Shown piece after piece: positions 25,794 through 33,805 of a DNA stretch of 42,006 nucleotides. Each line of letters starts with the position of its first letter. The stretch's first letter is position 1. The position numbers and the translations under genes are program-made. Origin of the DNA: Bacteroidales bacterium (lineage in GTDB: Bacteria > Bacteroidota > Bacteroidia > Bacteroidales > UBA1556); assembly GCA_027064095.1 (NCBI GenBank), contig JAMOQI010000046.1, positions 1 to 42,006 of the forward strand, given 5' to 3'. Below the pieces are notes generated by a model that had not been told where the DNA came from, ran no database searches, and was given only the letters and a program-made list of their open reading frames with translations.

Positions 25794-26774
25794 ATGGAAG
25801 AATTATTAGAAAATTATGCCCTTAACAAGGCTTTGAAATCTAAAACCGGCAATATAAACATTGGTTTGGTGGGATGTGGCTCGATGGGGCAAGAAATAGC
25901 TATTCTTATTAGTAAGAGTGGTATTGACCTGACTTTTATAGAAGTTTCTGAAGAAAAAGTTCAGCATTCTATTTCTGAAATTGAAAGACAGATTGATAAT
26001 ATTATTAGTCACTGGGGCATGACTACCAGTGACAAAAGAGCAATAATGTCAAGGATAAAAGGGAGTATCAAATTTGAAGATTTATCTGAATGTAGCATGG
26101 TGATTGAAGCTATTAATACACGTAAATGGGTGCCGAATCAGCCTATTAGAAAAGAGGTATTTAAAAAAGTTGAAGAAGTGGTTTCTGATAACTGTGTTTT
26201 GGTTTCAAATGCATCAACAATTGTTATTTCTGATTTAGCCACAGGTTTGAGGCGACCTTGTAGGGCTGTTGGAGTACATTTTATTTCACCGGTTTTAAGA
26301 AATAAAATAATTGAGGTAAATCGTTGTAAAAATACAAATCAGGAAACTATGCTATTCCTAAAAAGGTTTGTACGGATGATTGGCAAAGAGACTATTAATA
26401 TCTTTGGATCTCCTGGAAATATTAGTACAAGGTTGATTGTTCCGATGATTAATGAAGCCTGTGAACTACTTATGGAAGGTGTTAGCACAGTTGCAGAGAT
26501 TGATAAAACCATGAAGCTTGGTTATGGAATGCAACGTGGACCTTTTACTATGGCTGATAATATTGGTCTTGATAAACTTACAAAATGGATGGAAGGTCTT
26601 TATAATGAATATGGTGATATTAAATATAAATCTTCTCCTTTAATTAGAAGAATGGTAAGAGCCGGTTTACTTGGTAAGAAAAGCGGAGAAGGTTTTTATA
26701 TTTATAAAGACGGTAAGAAACTAGAAAAAAATGGAACCATTTTTAATTTAGGTCAAGTGCCAGAGAAAGCTTAA
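25794..26774 (+). CDS. 3-hydroxyacyl-CoA dehydrogenase family protein, catalytic Asn replaced
   Basis: A 326-residue protein of the 3-hydroxyacyl/3-hydroxybutyryl-CoA dehydrogenase family. The NAD motif GLVGCGSMGQEIA (24-36) is intact, and the C-terminal helical domain aligns (VPMINEACELL, GYGMQRGPFTMADNIGLD, GEGFYIY). Aligned without gaps from the catalytic His to the catalytic Asn of human HAD (Ser137, His158, Glu170, Asn208), Ser141, His162 and Glu174 are kept, but the Asn position is Thr212 (PGNISTRL instead of PGFxVNRx). HFFNP reads HFISP. The gene lies between pta and ackA, so it may link hydroxyacyl-CoA to acetate metabolism, or may have another substrate or a regulatory role. Confidence 0.88.
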   Translation: MEELLENYALNKALKSKTGNINIGLVGCGSMGQEIAILISKSGIDLTFIEVSEEKVQHSISEIERQIDNIISHWGMTTSDKRAIMSRIKGSIKFEDLSECSMVIEAINTRKWVPNQPIRKEVFKKVEEVVSDNCVLVSNASTIVISDLATGLRRPCRAVGVHFISPVLRNKIIEVNRCKNTNQETMLFLKRFVRMIGKETINIFGSPGNISTRLIVPMINEACELLMEGVSTVAEIDKTMKLGYGMQRGPFTMADNIGLDKLTKWMEGLYNEYGDIKYKSSPLIRRMVRAGLLGKKSGEGFYIYKDGKKLEKNGTIFNLGQVPEKA

Positions 26775-26798
26775 TTTATTAATTTGAAATTTATTGAC

Positions 26799-28001
26799 AT
26801 GAATATATTAGTTGTAAATTGTGGTAGCTCATCACTTAAGTATCAGCTTTTTGATATGAAAGATGAGAGTGTACTTGCAAAAGGAATAGTAGAAAAAATT
26901 GGTCTAAATGGCTCGTTTATAAAAAACGAACGTGCTGATGGTGATAAAGTTACTTTGAATGGTAATATTTATGACCATCAACAAGGGATAGAATATGTTC
27001 TGGGCGTTCTTACTTCAGAAAAACATGGAAGTATTAAAAATCTAGAAGAAATAGACGCTGTAGGTCATAGGGTTGTACACGGTGCTGAAGCATTTAACAG
27101 TAGCGTAAGCATTACCAATGAAGTTATAGATAAAATGGAAGAATGTGTTGACTTAGCGCCATTACACAATCCTCCTAACCTTAAAGGTATTTATGCTATT
27201 ACGAATCTGCTTCCTAATGTGCCTCAAGCTGGTGTCTTTGATACTGCATTTCATCAAAGTATGAAGCCTGAATCATATTTGTATGCAATTCCTTATGCTT
27301 TATATACTAAACATGGGATTCGTAGATATGGATTTCACGGTTCCAGCCATAGATATGTTTCTCAGAGAGTTGCCGAATTAATGGATAAAGACCTTAGTTC
27401 TATGAAAATTATTACTTGTCACTTAGGTAATGGAGCTTCAATAACTGCTATTAAAAACGGAAAATCTGTTGATACCAGTATGGGACTTACACCTGTTGAA
27501 GGTCTTATGATGGGTACACGTTGTGGAGATTTAGATGTTGGAGCATTAACATTCATTATGCAAAAAGAAGATATTGGAATTAATGCCACAAATACATTAG
27601 TAAATAAGCATAGTGGTGTATTGGGTATTTCAGGTGTGTCATCAGATATGCGTGAAGTGGAAAATGCCGCTGATGAAGGAAATGAGAGAGCTATATTGGC
27701 TTTGAGAATGTATGAATATAGAATAAAAAAATATATTGGTGCTTATACTGCTGCAATGGGTGGTGTTGATACTATTGTGTTTACTGGTGGAATTGGAGAA
27801 AATGCCTCAGAAACTAGAGCTAATGTGATGAAAGATATGGATTATCTTGGAATCGATTTTGATTTTGATAAAAACAATGGAGTAAGAGGAAAAGAAGTAG
27901 AACTGACGAAAGAGAATTCTAAAGTAAAAGTTTGGATAATCCCTACAAATGAGGAATTAGTTATTGCAAGAGATACATTAGAAATTGTTTCGAAGTTATA
28001 A
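26799..28001 (+). CDS. ackA: Acetate kinase
   Basis: Makes ATP and acetate from acetyl phosphate in the cytoplasm. The 400 residues carry the ASKHA-family signatures: NCGSSSLKYQLFD at the start, VFDTAFHQSM, the YGFHGSSHRYVS stretch, CHLGNGASI and FTGGIGENASETR. The ATG at 26799 is preferred to an in-frame TTG at 26784, because the family starts with MxxLVVNCGSSS. It is the last gene of the pta operon, 24 bases after the dehydrogenase-like gene, and is followed by a strong terminator. Confidence 0.97.
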   Translation: MNILVVNCGSSSLKYQLFDMKDESVLAKGIVEKIGLNGSFIKNERADGDKVTLNGNIYDHQQGIEYVLGVLTSEKHGSIKNLEEIDAVGHRVVHGAEAFNSSVSITNEVIDKMEECVDLAPLHNPPNLKGIYAITNLLPNVPQAGVFDTAFHQSMKPESYLYAIPYALYTKHGIRRYGFHGSSHRYVSQRVAELMDKDLSSMKIITCHLGNGASITAIKNGKSVDTSMGLTPVEGLMMGTRCGDLDVGALTFIMQKEDIGINATNTLVNKHSGVLGISGVSSDMREVENAADEGNERAILALRMYEYRIKKYIGAYTAAMGGVDTIVFTGGIGENASETRANVMKDMDYLGIDFDFDKNNGVRGKEVELTKENSKVKVWIIPTNEELVIARDTLEIVSKL

Positions 28002-28026
28002 TTAAGTTAGATTATCCTGAAAATTT

Positions 28027-28054
28027 AAAAAGCGGCAATTATTAGCCGCTTTTT
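28027..28054 (+). terminator. Terminator of the pta-HAD-ackA operon
   Basis: AAAAAGCGGC, eight-base loop, GCCGCTTTTT: a perfect 10-bp stem with flanking A and T runs, 25 bases after the ackA stop. It could also work for transcripts from the minus-strand pgi side. Confidence 0.9.
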
Positions 28055-28088
28055 GCATTCTATAGCACTATTCATAAATTAATTAATC

Positions 28089-28167
28089 CGTATTATTCAT
28101 ACAAAAGCAAAGCGAATTGTATGAATAAGTGATGAATAGCAAGGTGCAATGCGAGAAAACCTTCCCG
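28089..28167 (+). repeat. Intergenic dispersed repeat, copy 2 (best hairpin)
   Basis: The most intact copy. TTATTCATACAA (28093-28104) and TTGTATGAATAA (28117-28128) form a perfect 12-bp stem around a 12-base loop (AAGCAAAGCGAA). A conserved tail follows (GTGATGAATAGCAAGGTGCA...). The left part is identical to copy 1 over 24 bases. It lies between the ackA terminator and the pgi stop, where transcripts converge. Confidence 0.7.
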
Positions 28168-28290
28168 AAACAAGTTCTGGACAAACTGATTTATAAAAAC
28201 TCAGATTTGAGTATTGTTGAGATTAAGAGTGACTTGGTAATTTACTGAAACATAATTAAATAAGAAATCAATATTTGTAATATTTTCTTA

Positions 28291-29592
28291 TTATGGTTTA
28301 CCAAGTAGAGCAAACATATTCTTTTTATATGCTTCAACACCAGGCTGGTCGAATGGGTTAACTTCTAAAAGGTAGCCACTATAAGCACAAGCTAATTCAA
28401 AGAAATATATTAATTGTCCAAGATTAGCTTCATTAATTTTAGAAATTTCAATTTTAATATTTGGGACACCACCATCTACATGAGCTTTGATAGTACCAAG
28501 TTCAGCCATTTTGTTAACGTATTCCACATTTTTGCCACTGAGGTAATTCAATCCATCTAAATCTGTATTATCATTAGGAATTAAAACTTGCTTGTGTGGG
28601 GTTTTAACAGAAATAAGTGTTTCGAAAAGCTCTCTTCGTCCTTCTTGGATATATTGCCCCATGGAATGCAGGTCTGTTGTAAAATTTGCACCTGCAGGGA
28701 ATATCCCTTTATTTTCTTTTCCTTCACTTTCGCCAAAGAGCTGTTTCCACCATTCTGTAAAATACATAAGTGTAGGGCTGAAATTTATGAGAATCTCTAT
28801 ATTAAAGCCTTTCTTTAATAAAGCATTACGTGTAGCAGCATATAATGCTGCCGGATTTATAGTTAAAGAGGAGGATGAGCTACATAATTTTTCCATATTA
28901 TGAGCGCCATCGACTAAACTTTTGATATCGAAACCGGCAACAGCTATTGGTAATAATCCCACTGGTGTAAGAACAGAAAAACGGCCTCCAACATCGTTTG
29001 GAACGACATAAGTTTTATAAGATTTCTGATTTGCTAAAGTACGTAGAGCTCCTTTTTTTGCATCAGTGATGGCAATAATCCTTGTGGCAGCTTCTTCACT
29101 GCCATATTTTTCTTCCAGTTGTGCTTTTAATAAGCGAAAAGCTATAGCAGGTTCAGTTGTGGTGCCAGATTTTGAAATAACGGTAAGAGCATAATCTTCG
29201 TTCTTTAGAAATTCCAAAAGATTATACAGATAATCTTCACTTAGATTCTGTCCTGCATATATTATTTTTGGAAAATTACTCTTTTGATAAACACTAAAAG
29301 GATTACTAAGGGCTTCAATTACGGCACGAGCTCCAAGATATGAGCCGCCGATTCCAATTACAACAAAATATTTTGCTTTTTCACGAATAGTATTTGCTGT
29401 ATTCTGAATGTCTTCCAATAATTCTGACGAAATATTTGAAGGTAAATGATGCCAACCTAAAAAATCAGAACCCTTTCCTTTTTTCTGTTCCAGGTCGATA
29501 TTTTTATAATATATTTCTTTTTGAAAGACTTCAAGATCAGAACTTCCAATAAAGTTTTTTGTGTTTTTTATATCAATTGTTATCTTTTCCAT
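28291..29592 (-). CDS. pgi: Glucose-6-phosphate isomerase
   Basis: Interconverts glucose 6-phosphate and fructose 6-phosphate. The 433-residue protein is the short bacterial form. The sugar-phosphate-binding SIS folds are visible: VVIGIGGSYLGARAVIEAL (about 78-96), TVISKSGTTTEPAIAFRLL, and NDVGGRFSVLTPVGLLPIAVAG, which contains the PGI signature. The C-terminal part has FDQPGVEAYKKNMFALLGKP, with the lysine typical of the family near the end. It follows hldD by 63 bases and shares direction with mqnD-hldD. Confidence 0.96.
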   Translation of the reverse strand: MEKITIDIKNTKNFIGSSDLEVFQKEIYYKNIDLEQKKGKGSDFLGWHHLPSNISSELLEDIQNTANTIREKAKYFVVIGIGGSYLGARAVIEALSNPFSVYQKSNFPKIIYAGQNLSEDYLYNLLEFLKNEDYALTVISKSGTTTEPAIAFRLLKAQLEEKYGSEEAATRIIAITDAKKGALRTLANQKSYKTYVVPNDVGGRFSVLTPVGLLPIAVAGFDIKSLVDGAHNMEKLCSSSSSLTINPAALYAATRNALLKKGFNIEILINFSPTLMYFTEWWKQLFGESEGKENKGIFPAGANFTTDLHSMGQYIQEGRRELFETLISVKTPHKQVLIPNDNTDLDGLNYLSGKNVEYVNKMAELGTIKAHVDGGVPNIKIEISKINEANLGQLIYFFELACAYSGYLLEVNPFDQPGVEAYKKNMFALLGKP

Positions 29593-29655
29593 TTTTTAAA
29601 TTATTAATGGTTTCAAATGTTATTTAATGCTTTGCACTTTAAGTTCAATATTATG

Positions 29656-30621
29656 TTAATAATAATCTTCTTTCATTAAAAACTCTTTTACATAATCTTC
29701 AACTCCGGATTCCAGGTCATAGAAAGGAACAGCATAACCTTGGTTCAAAAGCTTTTGCATATTTGCTTCGGTAAAATATTGATATTTATCGCGAATATCC
29801 TCCGGTGTGTCAATAAAGCTGATATTTTCTTTTATTCCCATAGCTTTGAAAGTAGCTTTTGTAAGATCTAAGAATGAGCGTGCTTTCCCAGTTCCCAGAT
29901 TATAAAGTCCTGATTCTGCTTCATACTCATAAAAGAATAGCATAACCTCTACTACATCTTTAACATAAACGAAATCGCGTAATTGCTCGCCATCCTTAAA
30001 ATCAGGGCGATGTGAGCGGAAAAGTTTCATTCCACCGGTTTTCTTGATTTGGTTATAAGAATGAAAAATTACAGAAGCCATTCGTCCCTTATGGTATTCG
30101 TTTGGACCATAAACATTGAAGAATTTAAGCCCATACCAATAAGGTGGTGCTTTTTCTTGTTTTAATGCCCATTTGTCAAAATCATTTTTAGATTCACCAT
30201 AAGGGTTTAGTGGTTTGAGACTTTCTACTATCTCATGATTGTCATCATATCCAAGTTCTCCACCACCATAGGTTGCGGCCGAAGAGGCATAGACTAAAGG
30301 TATATTTTTATCAGCGCAGATTTGCCATATTGATTTGGTATAGTTTAAATTTAGTTTGTCAAAAATGTTTTTATCAAACTCAGTAGTATCTGTTCTGGCG
30401 CCAATATGGAAGATAAATTCTACATCTTCAGCATTTTTCTTAAACCATTCGATAAATACATCTCTATCAATAAGTTCTTTATATTCCTTATTCGATAAGT
30501 TTTTCATTTTGTCTTCCCTTTCGAATTTGTCAACTAGTATTAACTCAGTTAAACCTTCATCATTCAAAGCTCCTACTAATACACTGGCAATAAATCCAGC
30601 AGCTCCTGTTACAACTATCAT
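29656..30621 (-). CDS. hldD: ADP-L-glycero-D-manno-heptose 6-epimerase
   Basis: An extended SDR enzyme of 321 residues that makes ADP-L-glycero-D-manno-heptose for LPS core. The NAD motif is GAAGFIAS (6-13) rather than the common GGAGFIGS, the catalytic pair is Tyr141 and Lys145 in NPYGESKNDFD, and the family stretches FHIGARTDTTEFD, KFFNVYGPNEYHKGRMASV and DFVYVKDVVEVM are conserved. It lies 11 bases downstream of mqnD. Its product would feed the two GT9 heptosyltransferase-like enzymes at 16-18 kb. The remaining hld genes are not in the window. Confidence 0.93.
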   Translation of the reverse strand: MIVVTGAAGFIASVLVGALNDEGLTELILVDKFEREDKMKNLSNKEYKELIDRDVFIEWFKKNAEDVEFIFHIGARTDTTEFDKNIFDKLNLNYTKSIWQICADKNIPLVYASSAATYGGGELGYDDNHEIVESLKPLNPYGESKNDFDKWALKQEKAPPYWYGLKFFNVYGPNEYHKGRMASVIFHSYNQIKKTGGMKLFRSHRPDFKDGEQLRDFVYVKDVVEVMLFFYEYEAESGLYNLGTGKARSFLDLTKATFKAMGIKENISFIDTPEDIRDKYQYFTEANMQKLLNQGYAVPFYDLESGVEDYVKEFLMKEDYY

Positions 30622-30632
30622 ATCTTATTAAT

Positions 30633-31472
30633 TTATAAAAATAATTTTTCTTTAACTTCAGGTATTAATCCTGCATTAAAGGCATTCTGAAAAAGAACTC
30701 TAACGGCATTTTTGCCTTCCTCTCCTAAATTAAGGCTATAGTGATTTACGTATAAACCAATATGCTTATACATAACTTCCTCGCTCATTTCCTGAGAGTG
30801 CTTTCTTATAAAATCAATACCACTTTTAGGATTATCAAAAGCATATTCTACACTTCTTTTTAATACTCTATTTATTTTCAATATTAATTCTTTTCCCAAA
30901 CTCCTTTTGGCTATTATGCCGCCAAGTGGAGTAGGAGTATTTGTTTTACTCTCCCAATATTCACCTAGATCTAACACTTTGTTTAATCCTTTGTCTTCAT
31001 ATGTAAAACGCGATTCGTGTATGATAAGACCGGCATCTGCTTCATTATTTAAAACAGCTTCTTCAATATCGGAAAACAACATTTCTTTTTTATTTTTATA
31101 TTCGCTAAAAGCAAGTGTTAAAAGTAGATTTGCTGTAGTATTAATTCCGGGTATTGCTATAACTTTATCTTTTAAGTCTTTTATAGAAGTCGGATTCTTA
31201 CTTATTATTAAAGGTCCGCAATTTTCGCCCAAAGCAGCACCCGCATCGAGGAGAATATAATTGTTAACTAATCGTGTGTAAGCATTAAAACTAATTTTAG
31301 TAACATCTAATTCTGCTTTAAAAGCACGCCGGTTAAGCTCTTCTACATCTTCTATTATTAGTTCAAAATCAAGACCTTCGGTGTCAATTTTGCCATGAAT
31401 CATTGCGTCGAAGATAAATGTATCATTTGGGCATGATGAAAATCCTAATAGTATAGTTTGCCTTTCTTTCAT
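30633..31472 (-). CDS. mqnD: 1,4-dihydroxy-6-naphthoate synthase (futalosine pathway)
   Basis: Converts cyclic de-hypoxanthine futalosine to 1,4-dihydroxy-6-naphthoate in the futalosine route to menaquinone. The 279-residue periplasmic-binding-protein-like fold shows GFSSCPNDTFIFDAMIHGKI, ELDVTKISFNAY, and ALGENCGPLIISK, all MqnD hallmarks, and DAGLIIHESRFTYEDKGL. The ATG at 31472 is preferred over one at 31526: the family begins there, and a TACTTTTG promoter box lies between the two. Other mqn genes are absent here. It heads the mqnD-hldD-pgi operon. Confidence 0.94.
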   Translation of the reverse strand: MKERQTILLGFSSCPNDTFIFDAMIHGKIDTEGLDFELIIEDVEELNRRAFKAELDVTKISFNAYTRLVNNYILLDAGAALGENCGPLIISKNPTSIKDLKDKVIAIPGINTTANLLLTLAFSEYKNKKEMLFSDIEEAVLNNEADAGLIIHESRFTYEDKGLNKVLDLGEYWESKTNTPTPLGGIIAKRSLGKELILKINRVLKRSVEYAFDNPKSGIDFIRKHSQEMSEEVMYKHIGLYVNHYSLNLGEEGKNAVRVLFQNAFNAGLIPEVKEKLFL

Positions 31473-31478
31473 ATTCAA

Positions 31479-31486
31479 CAAAAGTA
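31479..31486 (-). promoter_or_regulatory. -7 box next to the mqnD start codon
   Basis: TACTTTTG on the minus strand, six bases before the ATG at 31472. It argues for that start and for a leaderless or very short leader. The -33 element is unclear. Confidence 0.45.
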
Positions 31487-31598
31487 CATTATTTATGTTT
31501 TCAGTATATCGAAAAAACAAAGTCATATTTAATTGTAATATAATAAATATAGTTTCGTTATTGAACAGATGTATATGTGTTTTAAATAAATCCTCTTT

Positions 31599-32594
31599 AT
31601 GAAGAAAGTATCATTTAAATCAGCTTGTTTATTACTATTCCTTTTTATATTTGTTAGCTTTTATTCATGTAAGAAAGATGAAGTGTCAGAAGAAAAGGAT
31701 TATAAACAAGAAATGCGAAATTTTGTTCAAGATATAAGTGTGTATGCAAAGGCTATAAATCCTAGTTTTGCTATTATTCCTCAGAATGGTGCTAATCTTG
31801 TAAGTCTTACCGGTGACGAAACAGGATCGCCTGACCTTACATATATTAATGCAATAGACGCTATTGGACAAGAAGATTTGTTTTATGGTTACGATAATGA
31901 TGACCTTGCTACATCTAATAGTGATAATAAGAGGATTAGAACTTTTTTAGACATTGCTAAGAATAATGCTAATGTAAAAATAATGGTTACCGATTATTGT
32001 TATACACATTCTAAAATGGACAATTCTTATTCAGTAAATAATGGGCTGGGATATACTTCTTTTGCTGCTAATCATCGCGATTTGGATAATATTCCTTCTT
32101 ATCCAAATGCTATTTATAACGAAAATGATGACACTATCACTAGTTTGCAAGATGCTAAAAATTTTCTTTACTTAATAAATCCTGACAATAATTATGCAAC
32201 AAAACAAGCTTTTGTCGATGCAGTGAGGAGTACGAATTATGATTATATTATTATGGATTATTTTTTTAATGGTGAAGAATTTACTGCCTCCCAAATCGAC
32301 CAGCTTAAACAAAAATCCAATGGAGGAAAACGATTGTTAATTTGTTATATGAGCATCGGTGAAGCTGAGAATTATAGATATTATTGGCAATCTAACTGGA
32401 AGATAGGTAGTCCTTCTTTTATTGTAAAAGAAAATTCTAATTGGGCAGGAAACTATATTGTAAAATACTGGGAATCTGAATGGCAAAATATAATCTTTGG
32501 AAATAATAATTCTTATCTAAAAAAAATTATTGATGCTGGTTTTGATGGCGTTTATTTAGATATTATTGATGCATTTGAGCATTTTGAAGAATAG
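31599..32594 (+). CDS. GH114 / TM1410-like putative glycosidase lipoprotein, apparently permuted
   Basis: A 331-residue lipoprotein: signal peptide with lipobox Cys24 (FVSFYSCKK). The protein belongs to the MJ1477/TM1410, COG2342 and GH114-like TIM-barrel family (endo-alpha-1,4-polygalactosaminidase relatives). Key blocks are LLICYMSIGEAENYRYYW (about 248-265), NWAGNYIVKYWESEWQNIIF and AGFDGVYLDIIDAFEHF at the very C-terminus. The N-terminal half (EMRNFVQDISVYAKAINPSF, IIPQNG, IDAIGQEDLFYGYD, VTDYCYT) matches blocks that in the family, as I remember it, come after the DAFEHF block. The order therefore looks circularly permuted. Its substrate is unknown; surface glycan cleavage is a guess. It stands alone, divergent from mqnD. 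Confidence 0.85.
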   Translation: MKKVSFKSACLLLFLFIFVSFYSCKKDEVSEEKDYKQEMRNFVQDISVYAKAINPSFAIIPQNGANLVSLTGDETGSPDLTYINAIDAIGQEDLFYGYDNDDLATSNSDNKRIRTFLDIAKNNANVKIMVTDYCYTHSKMDNSYSVNNGLGYTSFAANHRDLDNIPSYPNAIYNENDDTITSLQDAKNFLYLINPDNNYATKQAFVDAVRSTNYDYIIMDYFFNGEEFTASQIDQLKQKSNGGKRLLICYMSIGEAENYRYYWQSNWKIGSPSFIVKENSNWAGNYIVKYWESEWQNIIFGNNNSYLKKIIDAGFDGVYLDIIDAFEHFEE

Positions 32595-32681
32595 TTCTTC
32601 TTATGTTTATTTATGGATAATATCATATAAATAGCTGTAAAAAATATTTAACATTTTATTTATTTTTTATTTTTATTTTAG

Positions 32682-32689
32682 TATTTTTG
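32682..32689 (+). promoter_or_regulatory. -7 box for the ACT-domain gene
   Basis: TATTTTTG, 27 bases upstream of the ATG at 32717, a good match to TAnnTTTG. The upstream T-rich tract hides any distinct -33 element. Confidence 0.45.
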
Positions 32690-32716
32690 TGAAATTATTT
32701 AACAAAAGTATTAATT

Positions 32717-33382
32717 ATGGTAACAATCAGTGAATCTGTGAATGATATAGTCAGTAGAAAGCCTTTTTTAGAAGAGGCACTTGCTTCTGGCTTAATAAAT
32801 TTGTCTTCTTTAGCTCGTGAAATTCATCCTGAAGTATGTAATAGGCTAGAGAAAGATGTAAAACATGGTGCGATAGTGATGGCGTTAAAAAGATTAAAGC
32901 CAAATATAAATTTTCAAATTAATTTACGAATTAAAAAAGTGGTTGAGCTTATGGGTGATATCACAGTTCGCTCTAATTTAGCGGATTATACTTTTCGTAA
33001 TTCTGATGCTCTTACATCATGTCAAACGGAATTATTAAAAATTATAAGTACCAGAAAAGAAATATTTTATGCTTTTTCTCAGGGTATTTATGAAACAACA
33101 ATAATTATTAGTGATATTATTGGTGATGATATATCTAGGATTTTTGAAAAGGAACATCTTACTTTTAAAATTTCAAATTTATCTTCAATAACAATAAAGC
33201 TACCTGAAGAGAATGCCCAGGTATATGGTGTTTACTATCATATCCTTAAGAAATTGGCTTATGAAGGAATAAATATTTTAGAGATAGTTTCTACAACACA
33301 TGAATTTACTGTTATCGTAAATGATTCTGATGTTGATGCTGCTTTTTCGGTGCTTAAAAGATTAAAACATGATGATTTTTAA
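32717..33382 (+). CDS. ACT-domain protein, aspartokinase-like C-terminus
   Basis: A 221-residue soluble protein. Residues about 1-75 are helical and HTH-like (EEALASGLINLSSLAREIHP, HGAIVMALKRL). The C-terminal part (about 165-218) reads VYGVYYHILKKLAYEGINIL then EIVSTTHEFTVIVNDSDVDA, the ligand-binding ACT fold of aspartokinase type. An earlier stretch (about 110-160) may be a second, weaker ACT unit. No kinase domain is present, so the common database label 'aspartate kinase' would be misleading. A small regulator or ligand sensor is inferred. It is a single gene with a strong terminator, convergent with hypC. Confidence 0.7.
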   Translation: MVTISESVNDIVSRKPFLEEALASGLINLSSLAREIHPEVCNRLEKDVKHGAIVMALKRLKPNINFQINLRIKKVVELMGDITVRSNLADYTFRNSDALTSCQTELLKIISTRKEIFYAFSQGIYETTIIISDIIGDDISRIFEKEHLTFKISNLSSITIKLPEENAQVYGVYYHILKKLAYEGINILEIVSTTHEFTVIVNDSDVDAAFSVLKRLKHDDF

Positions 33383-33413
33383 TTAAATATACTTGACTAA
33401 TAATAATTAGCAG

Positions 33414-33463
33414 TAATAATAAAGCGAGACTAAATTAAAAAATTAAGTCTCGCTTTATTATTA
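33414..33463 (+). terminator. Long-stem terminator between the ACT gene and hypC
   Basis: TAATAATAAAGCGAGACT (33414-33431) pairs perfectly with AGTCTCGCTTTATTATTA (33446-33463), an 18-bp stem with a 14-base AT-rich loop. The symmetric A/T flanks suit termination of both the ACT gene and the convergent hyp transcripts. Confidence 0.85.
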
Positions 33464-33492
33464 TTTGTTTATTTCTGAGTAAATTTAGCCCA

Positions 33493-33538
33493 CATTATTC
33501 ATACAATAGCATAGCGACAAGTAATCAATATTGCAATA
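33493..33538 (+). repeat. Intergenic dispersed repeat, copy 3 (degenerate)
   Basis: CATTATTCATACAATAGCAT followed by AGCGA matches the left arm and loop of copy 2 with two substitutions. The tail (AAGTAATCAATATTGCAATA) is only loosely similar and the right hairpin arm is lost. Like copy 2, it lies between a terminator and the 3' end of a convergent gene. Confidence 0.5.
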
Positions 33539-33542
33539 AATT

Positions 33543-33794
33543 CTATTCAGGATTTTCCTTTTCAAATTCTTCTATCTCTTTAAATAAATCAAGAGTGGCT
33601 TTTGCTTCTTCCTCATCGACAATGCTTATTGCCAAACCGGTATGCACCAATACGAAATCTCCTACTTTTACTTCTGGAACCATTGATAGATTCACTTCTC
33701 GATTTGCACCTTCGAAATCTATTAGGCCTGTTAGTAAGATATTATCATTTCCCTTTTTTATTTTTGTCACTTTTCCTGGAATTGCTAAACACAT
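33543..33794 (-). CDS. hypC: Hydrogenase maturation chaperone HypC
   Basis: A small 83-residue chaperone that carries the Fe(CN)2CO group with HypD and delivers it to the large hydrogenase subunit. The diagnostic N-terminus MCLAIPGKV, with the essential Cys2, is intact, and VGDFVLVHTGLAISIVDEEEA is the conserved OB-fold core. The C-terminus is acidic. It starts 11 bases after the hypB stop, so hypB-hypC form a minus-strand operon facing away from hypFDE. Confidence 0.95.
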   Translation of the reverse strand: MCLAIPGKVTKIKKGNDNILLTGLIDFEGANREVNLSMVPEVKVGDFVLVHTGLAISIVDEEEAKATLDLFKEIEEFEKENPE

Positions 33795-33805
33795 ATCTTT
33801 AATAT

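Noticed and set aside
31473-31526. Longer MqnD starting at 31526
   Set aside because: The extension does not resemble the family, and a promoter box lies between the two candidate ATGs.
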